From JANOQP01 sp044227705 (lineage in GTDB: Bacteria > Bacteroidota > Bacteroidia > Chitinophagales > Saprospiraceae), in NCBI GenBank assembly GCA_044227705.1, contig JBGAWE010000262.1, positions 1-5,808 on the forward strand: DNA of 5,808 nucleotides. Direction: 5' to 3'. Position 1 is the stretch's first letter, and the number at the start of each line of letters is the position of its first letter. A program made the translations under genes and the position numbers. Shown here piece by piece: positions 1 through 4,160 of this stretch. A model generated the notes under the pieces. The model was not told where the DNA came from and did no database searches. It worked only from the letters and a program-made list of their open reading frames with translations.

Positions 1-525
1 GCCCTCCTCCAACGCCTCCGAGCGGGCGACGAGGCCGCGCTGCGCACGCTCTTCGACCGCTATTTCCGCTACCTCTGCGCGACGGCCTTCCACTTTTTGC
101 GCGACGGCGAGAAGGCGAAGGACATGGCCCAGGACGTCTTTTTTGAACTCTGGAAGCGCCGAGCCGACCTCGACATCACGACCAGTTTGAAAAGCTATTT
201 GCGCCGCGCCGCTGTCAACCGGAGCCTCAACTTTTTGAAGAGCCAGCGGCTCGACTTCTCCGAGCCCGACGCGGGGCAGGCGCTGGCGGCCAGCTCCGAG
301 CCGTCGGCGCAGCACCTTTTGGAGGCCGAGACCTTCGAAAAAGCGTTCGACCGCGCCCTCGAAAAACTGCCGCCCGCCTGCAGGACGGTCTTCATCCTGT
401 CGCGCATCGAGGAGCTGTCGCACCGCGAAATCTCGGAGCGGCTCGAAATCTCAACCAAAACAATCGAAAACCAGATGACGAAGGCCCTTCGGGTCCTGCG
501 CGAGGAGCTGAAGCGGTTCATGTGA
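1..525 (+). CDS. ECF (sigma-70 family, FecI-like) RNA polymerase sigma factor, 5' end missing
   Basis: This is the C-terminal 174 residues of an extracytoplasmic-function sigma factor, which directs RNA polymerase to a small set of promoters. The frame is open to base 1, so the gene starts outside the window; the internal TTG at 97 is not the start because recognisable family sequence precedes it. Region 2 covers about residues 1-81 of the visible part and includes the typical AQDVFFELW core-binding/-10 recognition segment (43-51). A variable linker (82-110) follows. Region 4 lies at about 116-170, with LPPACRTVFILSRIEELSHR leading into a helix-turn-helix (EISERLEISTKTIENQMTKA) that would contact the -35 element. 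The visible length and spacing match Bacteroidota FecI-like sigma factors of about 180-200 residues. The next gene is a FecR anti-sigma factor on the same strand, the usual partner. Its target promoters cannot be told from this sequence. Confidence 0.95.
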   Translation, partial: ALLQRLRAGDEAALRTLFDRYFRYLCATAFHFLRDGEKAKDMAQDVFFELWKRRADLDITTSLKSYLRRAAVNRSLNFLKSQRLDFSEPDAGQALAASSEPSAQHLLEAETFEKAFDRALEKLPPACRTVFILSRIEELSHREISERLEISTKTIENQMTKALRVLREELKRFM

Positions 526-657
526 CCCTGAAAAGCCAGAAGCGGACATTCCCGAAAATTTAACTCCAGCCTGGTGGGGGCAACTTTGCGGGCGGTTGTC
601 GGGGAGGCGAGGCTGGAAACCAGGCCCAAGACAAACCCAATTTTCGTTCAAAAAACT
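526..657 (+). other. sigma-fecR intergenic leader
   Basis: This 132-bp gap separates the sigma factor stop from the chosen fecR start. It contains no convincing gene. Two mutually exclusive 7-bp inverted repeats are visible: CCAGCCT (566-572) with AGGCTGG (610-616), and GCCTGGT (569-575) with ACCAGGC (619-625). CAACTTTG at 581-588 differs in one base from the Bacteroidota -7 element TAnnTTTG, but I see no -33 TTG-type element at the right distance, so a fecR promoter here is only a possibility. The last bases before the ATG are A-rich (CAAAAAACT), as is common for Bacteroidota start sites that lack a Shine-Dalgarno sequence. Confidence 0.3.
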
Positions 658-1521
658 ATGGAGAAAGAGCATTTCGAGCAGATATGGAAGGCGACGGGCG
701 AGCTGCCCGACCCGAAAATCGCCGTCGACATGGACGTGGAGTTCGCCCGCCTGCAATCGCGAATCGCGGCCGGCGGTCCGGCGCGGGTCGTCGAGCTTCG
801 GCCGCGCCGGGCCTTCCTGAAATACGCCGTCGCCGCCTCGATTTTGGGGCTGGCCTGCGCGGCGGTCTGGTATTTTTTGCCCAGCCAACCGACGATGCTC
901 GCCGCCGGGAGCGAGGCGGGCAAGACCGAAATCGGCCTCTCCGATGGCTCCCATGTTTTTGTCAACACCGGCTCAAAACTGGCCTTTCCTGAAAAATTCA
1001 CCGGCCCAAAACGCCTCGTCAACCTGACCGGCGAGGCCTTTTTTGAAGTGGCGAAAGACGCCACGAAACCTTTCATCATCGAGACGGATGTCGCCCAGAT
1101 TCGCGTCGTCGGGACGAAGTTCAACGTCAAATCGACGGCCGACCGCTGCGAGGTTTTCGTTGAGGAAGGCCATGTCGTCGTCGAGTCGAACGGCCAAAAG
1201 GGCGACCTGCTCGCCGGCCAGGGCGCGATTCTCTTTAAGAACGGCGCGAAAATCCAGCCGACCGCCCGCAGAAACGCCGCCGCTTGGGCGCACGACCAGC
1301 TCCTGTTCGACAACACACCCCTCCCCGATGCGCTGGCCGACCTCTCTGATTTCTACCACGTCAAAATCTGGACGGACGACGCGAAGCTGCAAGGCAGCCG
1401 CTTTTCGTGGTCGAAACCCGTCTCTGGCAAGCTCGACGACGTGCTCGAGATCATCGCCGCAACGTTCGGGGCGCGCGTCGAAAGGGTCGTGGAGGGCGAG
1501 TTCCGGCTCGTGAAAAATTGA
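658..1521 (+). CDS. FecR family anti-sigma factor with C-terminal DUF4974-like region
   Basis: This 287-residue inner-membrane protein is expected to hold the upstream ECF sigma factor inactive and release it when an outer-membrane receptor signals. The N-terminal 50 residues are cytoplasmic and would bind the sigma factor. A single membrane helix lies at about 53-74 (FLKYAVAASILGLACAAVWY). The periplasmic FecR domain covers about 84-178 and has the family signatures LSDGSHVFVNTGSKL, GEAFFEV, PFIIET and VVGTKFNV. The C-terminal part (about 214-285), with LLFDNTPLPDALADLSDFY followed by a beta-rich tail, matches the STN-like DUF4974 region of Bacteroidota FecR proteins. The ATG at 658 is chosen because homologous sequence begins there. 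An in-frame GTG at 574 would add 28 residues that do not resemble the family. The gene ends at an intrinsic terminator, and no TonB-dependent receptor follows. Confidence 0.93.
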   Translation: MEKEHFEQIWKATGELPDPKIAVDMDVEFARLQSRIAAGGPARVVELRPRRAFLKYAVAASILGLACAAVWYFLPSQPTMLAAGSEAGKTEIGLSDGSHVFVNTGSKLAFPEKFTGPKRLVNLTGEAFFEVAKDATKPFIIETDVAQIRVVGTKFNVKSTADRCEVFVEEGHVVVESNGQKGDLLAGQGAILFKNGAKIQPTARRNAAAWAHDQLLFDNTPLPDALADLSDFYHVKIWTDDAKLQGSRFSWSKPVSGKLDDVLEIIAATFGARVERVVEGEFRLVKN

Positions 1522-1548
1522 CCCCAACTGTTTTTGAAAAATGAGTTG

Positions 1549-1586
1549 AGCCAGTCTCCGAGCAATCCGGGGCTGGCTTTTTTCTT
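1549..1586 (+). terminator. intrinsic terminator after fecR
   Basis: The arm AGCCAG-t-CTCCG (1549-1560) pairs with CGGGG-CTGGCT (1568-1578). This gives an 11-bp GC-rich stem with one bulged T, one T-G wobble and a 7-nt loop. The stem runs directly into TTTTTTCTTT (1578-1587). It starts 27 bp after the fecR stop, so it closes the sigma/fecR unit and argues that the downstream transporter has its own promoter. It also argues against the upstream TTG (1534) as the start of the next gene. Confidence 0.85.
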
Positions 1587-1620
1587 TGCCCGAAGCCCCT
1601 TTTTCATCAAAACAAAATCG

Positions 1621-2532
1621 ATGAACCCGGTAGACAGCATCCACATCAACTTCTCGGAGGACAAGCTCGCCATCCTCAACCTGGCGATGGCCTTCCTCAT
1701 CTTCAGCGTCGCGCTCGACGTTCGGCTGGCCGATTTCCGGCAGGTGCTGCGCTTCCCGAAGGCGGTCGGGGTCGGGCTTCTTGCCCAATATCTCCTCTTT
1801 CCGATACTGACGATTTGCGTGGTTTTGGCCTTCCGACCGCCGGTCAGCATCGGCCTCGGGATGGCGCTCATCGCGGCCTGCCCGTCGGGCAACATGACCA
1901 ATTTTCTCGTCCACTTCGCCCGGGGAAACGTCGCCCTCTCGCTCACCCTCAACGCGCTGATGCTGCTCGCGGCGAGCGTCCTCACCCCCATCGTTTTTGG
2001 CTTCTACGGCAGTTTTGTGCCTGACAGCGAAGCAGTTAGGCAGACCTTTCAAATCTCATTCGTCCGAATGGCCACCATCATCGTCGAGCTGATCGTCGTG
2101 CCATTGGCCATCGGGATGTGGCTCAACCACCGCTTCCCGGCCCTCGTCGAATGGTGGCGGAAAGGGGTTCAACGCACCTCGCTCGTCCTCTTTTTCACCA
2201 TTCTGGCCCTCGCCGTTTTGGGCAACCTCGACATCGTGAGAAACCACCTCGGCCACGTCTTCGGCCTCGTCGCCCTGCAGAACACGGCCGCGCTCGCCCT
2301 CGGCTATTTTTGGGCAAGGCTCTGGCGGCTCAACGAGCAGGACAGCCGCGCCCTATCCTTCGAGACCGGCGTGCACAACACCGCGCTCGGCCTCATCCTC
2401 ATCTTCAACTTCTTCGGCGGCCTCGGCGGCATGGCCCTCATCGCCGCTTGGTACGGCATCTGGGACCTGTTGAGCGGCTACGCGCTGGCTTTCTTTTGGA
2501 GGAATCGAGGATTGGAGGAATCGAGGAACTGA
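1621..2532 (+). CDS. bile acid:sodium symporter (SBF/BASS) family transporter
   Basis: This is a 303-residue polytopic inner-membrane protein of the BASS superfamily, whose members move organic anions such as bile acids, pantoate or keto acids with sodium. The substrate here is not known. Eight to ten hydrophobic segments are visible, at about 16-34, 48-71, 77-98, 107-129, 144-166, 186-201, 212-231 and 253-293. Two family-typical stretches are clear: ACPSGNMTNFLVHFARGNVALS (from residue 86, the first unwound-helix/sodium-site region) and ETGVHNTALGL (248-258, the second). The length fits the family. The ATG at 1621 is chosen over an in-frame TTG at 1534 because the extra 29 residues are encoded by the fecR terminator region. 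The preceding bases (CAAAACAAAATCG) are A-rich. The last nine codons (RNRGLEESR, then N and the stop) come from a 16-bp tandem repeat, so the native C-terminus may have been altered by repeat insertion. Confidence 0.92.
   Translation: MNPVDSIHINFSEDKLAILNLAMAFLIFSVALDVRLADFRQVLRFPKAVGVGLLAQYLLFPILTICVVLAFRPPVSIGLGMALIAACPSGNMTNFLVHFARGNVALSLTLNALMLLAASVLTPIVFGFYGSFVPDSEAVRQTFQISFVRMATIIVELIVVPLAIGMWLNHRFPALVEWWRKGVQRTSLVLFFTILALAVLGNLDIVRNHLGHVFGLVALQNTAALALGYFWARLWRLNEQDSRALSFETGVHNTALGLILIFNFFGGLGGMALIAAWYGIWDLLSGYALAFFWRNRGLEESRN
2496..2527 (+). repeat. two perfect tandem copies of a 16-bp unit at the 3' end of the SBF gene
   Basis: TTGGAGGAATCGAGGA occurs at 2496-2511 and again, identically and directly adjacent, at 2512-2527. 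The unit is not a multiple of three, so the copies are read in different frames (RNRG, then EESR). They encode the last residues of the transporter just before its TGA at 2530-2532. The same array forms the left arm of the inverted repeat described separately. Confidence 0.95.
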
Positions 2533-2587
2533 ATCAGGTTTCGACGGTTCATCAATTCCTCGATTCCTCGCCTCCTCAATTCCTCGA
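2497..2587. repeat. large imperfect inverted repeat spanning the SBF stop and the gap to the EamA gene
   Basis: The strand at 2515-2528 (GAGGAATCGAGGAA) is perfectly complementary to 2556-2569, a 14-bp stem with a 27-nt loop that contains the transporter stop codon. In the same register the pairing continues outward: 2507-2511 with 2573-2577, and 2499-2505 with 2579-2585. In total 27 of 32 positions pair. The right arm ends 2 bp before the ATG at 2590. There is no T-run after it on the plus strand, so it is not a standard intrinsic terminator. It could stabilise mRNA, affect translation of the next gene, or be a dispersed intergenic repeat. Confidence 0.85.
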
Positions 2588-2589
2588 CC

Positions 2590-3344
2590 ATGCGCGGCTG
2601 GCTGCTACTCTTTTTCGGCATCTTTTCTATGTCGATTTCCGCCATTTTTTTGAAACTCGCCGAGACCTCGCCGCTGACGGTCGGCTTTTACCGGATGGTC
2701 TTCGCGATTGCGGGCGCGTCGGCGCTGCTGTTTTTCGAGGCGAAAAGGCGGTCGGGCGCGGCCCCGTTTTTTTCAAAGGAACGCTGGCCTGCCATCCGCT
2801 TCGCGCTCCTCGGCGGCACCATCTTCGGCATCAGCCTCTCCATCTGGAACACGGCCGTGCTGCACTCCAACGCCACGACGGCCACCCTTTTGAACAACCT
2901 CGCGCCGCTGTGGACGGGGTTTATCATGCTCCTATATTTTAAGGAAAAACCGTCGCCCCGCTTTTGGCTCGGGCTGGCCGTTGCGCTCGTCGGCGCGGGG
3001 CTGATGTCTCCGTCGAGATGCTGTGGTGGATGAGCCTCGCCACCGGCCTTTTCATCGGCGCGGAGTGCCTGCTGACGGGCGCGCCGATGTGGGGTTTTCC
3101 AGCAAAAACTTGGCTGGCGATGGCGGGTGCGGGCCTCGTGTCGAGCCTGCTCGGCTGGGGCCTCATTGGCCATGCGATGTTGCGGCTGCCGGTCACGGTA
3201 ACGGCCCTCGCGCTGCTCAACCAAGCCGTTTTCACGGGCATCATGGACTTTTTCGTGTTCGGCGTTCGGCTCAACGGGTTTCAGGTTGTCGGCGGGCTGA
3301 TTGTGCTGGCCGGGCTTGGCCTCGTTGTTTTCAAAAAGAGTTGA
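2590..3344 (+). pseudogene. EamA/DMT family transporter, frame-disrupted and lacking one membrane segment
   Basis: Intact drug/metabolite transporters of this family have about 290 residues, ten membrane helices and two EamA repeats. Here the first repeat is complete in one frame (2590-3033, 147 residues), with helices at about 3-23, 29-50, 68-91, 98-117 and 124-139. After GLMS that frame runs into an unrelated PSRCCGG tail and a stop. The rest is in another frame, ending at 3344: four helices starting LWWMSLATGLFIGAECLLTG, then WLAMAGAGLVSSLLGWGLIG, VTALALLNQAVFTGIMDFF and VVGGLIVLAGLGLVVF. The sixth helix and its following loop, roughly 40-50 residues, are absent. This suggests a deletion whose length is not a multiple of three, around 3003-3015, rather than a one-base shift. 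An ATG at 3030 overlaps the first stop as ATGA and is in the second frame, so separate translation of a 104-residue second half is conceivable. A sequencing or assembly error cannot be excluded. Confidence 0.85.
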
Positions 3345-3345
3345 C

Positions 3346-3413
3346 TGGCCGTTGTTGGCGTCCTCGCCAACAACTCTCGCGGAGGTTGCTGGCGAGGACG
3401 CCGACAACGGCCA
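3346..3413. repeat. REPIN/BIME-like long hairpin made of two palindromic units
   Basis: The left arm (3346-3374) and right arm (3385-3413) are 29-bp inverted copies with only two differences, one A-C mismatch and one T-G wobble, separated by 10 bp (TCTCGCGGAG). Each arm is itself a palindrome. The left has GTTGTTGGCG, a TCCT loop, then CGCCAACAAC (3351-3374), perfect over 10 bp. The right (3385-3408) has GTTGCTGGCG, AGGA, then CGCCGACAAC, with two mismatches. Two palindromic units in opposite orientation is the architecture of REPIN/BIME elements. It lies 1 bp after the EamA stop and 33 bp before the lipoprotein gene. No T-run follows on the plus strand, so a role as a simple terminator is less likely than transcript stabilisation or a dispersed repeat. 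Confidence 0.85.
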
Positions 3414-3446
3414 AAAATCCATCTTTGCCGTCAAAAACTCACGGAC

Positions 3447-4160
3447 ATGAAAATCGCCCTCCTGCTCGCCGCCGCCATCATCATCGCGCTCGGCTGCGCC
3501 AAAAAGAACCACCAAAAGGCAGAGGCCGGCCCCGTCGCCATGCTCGAAACGGGCGCCTGCCGGGGCTTTTGCCCGGTCGTCAACGTGACCTTTAAGGCCG
3601 ATGGCTGGGTCGACTACGAGGGCATCCGCTCCGTCAAAAAGATCGGGAAATTCCGCTTCCAGCTTTCCAAAAACGAGACCGCAGACCTGAAGAACAAGGC
3701 CAAAAACCTCAACCTCCGCCAGTACAAAGACCGTTACGAGAGCAACGTCGTCGATCTCCCCTCGGCCACCGTCACGGTCTGGGACGGGCGCAAGAAGAAG
3801 TCCGTCACCGGCACCAACAACCTCCCGCAGCCGGTCGCCGACTTCAAGAACTACCTCTCCGGCCTCTCCACGGTGCACGGATATCCGGTGATGTCGTACA
3901 ACCCCGACGAGGAAATCGACGAGTCGGTGGCCAAGCAGATCATCGTCGAGCTGCGCGAGGGCGTCAACCCCGGCAACTGGGTGATGCAGTTTCAGGACAT
4001 CCGCCTGCGCATCGCCCGCCGCATCGCGCCCGACCGCAACATGTGGCTCGTGACCTACAACTCGAAGGAGATCGACGAGGAGTCGCTGCTGCTCGTGGTG
4101 AAAAGCTCGAAAGAGGTCGTCGAGGCGCAGGGGAATCGAGAGGTGAAAGACCGGAATTAA
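3447..4160 (+). CDS. lipoprotein with DUF6438-like domain and C-terminal subtilase-propeptide-like segment
   Basis: This is a 237-residue predicted lipoprotein. The N-terminus is a lipoprotein signal peptide: K2, a hydrophobic stretch at 4-15, and lipobox ALGC with Cys17 as the lipidated residue. The mature protein is probably anchored in the inner or outer membrane. Residues about 30-140 resemble DUF6438, with the characteristic C-x3-C-P motif (CRGFCP, 38-43), a short strand, DGWVDYEG, a K-x-G-K-F-F/R segment, and DLPSATVTVW. The function of that domain is unknown to me. Residues about 160-235 (VAKQIIVELREGVNPGNWVM, then RIARRIAPDRNMWLVTYN and a terminal EAQGNREVKDR) look like the prodomain that precedes Bacteroidota subtilisin-like proteases, yet no protease follows because the frame stops at 4160. 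It may act as a free-standing inhibitor or binding domain; that is inference. The start at 3447 gives a proper signal peptide. The TAA overlaps the convergent sulfatase by four bases. Confidence 0.85.
   Translation: MKIALLLAAAIIIALGCAKKNHQKAEAGPVAMLETGACRGFCPVVNVTFKADGWVDYEGIRSVKKIGKFRFQLSKNETADLKNKAKNLNLRQYKDRYESNVVDLPSATVTVWDGRKKKSVTGTNNLPQPVADFKNYLSGLSTVHGYPVMSYNPDEEIDESVAKQIIVELREGVNPGNWVMQFQDIRLRIARRIAPDRNMWLVTYNSKEIDEESLLLVVKSSKEVVEAQGNREVKDRN

Noticed and set aside
574..657. Upstream in-frame GTG as the fecR start
   Set aside because: The extra 28 residues do not look like FecR N-termini, and the ATG at 658 begins the family-like sequence after an A-rich stretch.
1534..1620. Upstream in-frame TTG as the SBF start
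   Set aside because: The extension would be encoded by the intrinsic terminator hairpin and T-run. The ATG at 1621 gives a normal family N-terminus.
973..2052. A 359-codon open frame on the minus strand across fecR and the SBF gene
   Set aside because: It spans two well-supported plus-strand genes and the terminator between them, and the translation has no recognisable domain. It is a GC-driven shadow frame.
3346..3413. The long hairpin as an intrinsic terminator for the upstream gene
   Set aside because: No T-run follows on the plus strand (the next bases are AAAAATCC), and the double-palindrome structure is better described as a REPIN-like repeat.
3420..3427. CATCTTTG as a Bacteroidota -7 promoter element for the lipoprotein gene
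   Set aside because: It differs from TAnnTTTG in only one base, but no TTG-type -33 element lies at the expected distance, and that position falls inside the hairpin repeat. This is too weak to annotate.
4132..4140. GGAATCGAG near the lipoprotein 3' end, identical to part of the 16-bp repeat at the SBF 3' end
   Set aside because: Only nine bases match, with no second copy or inverted partner nearby, so it may be chance.
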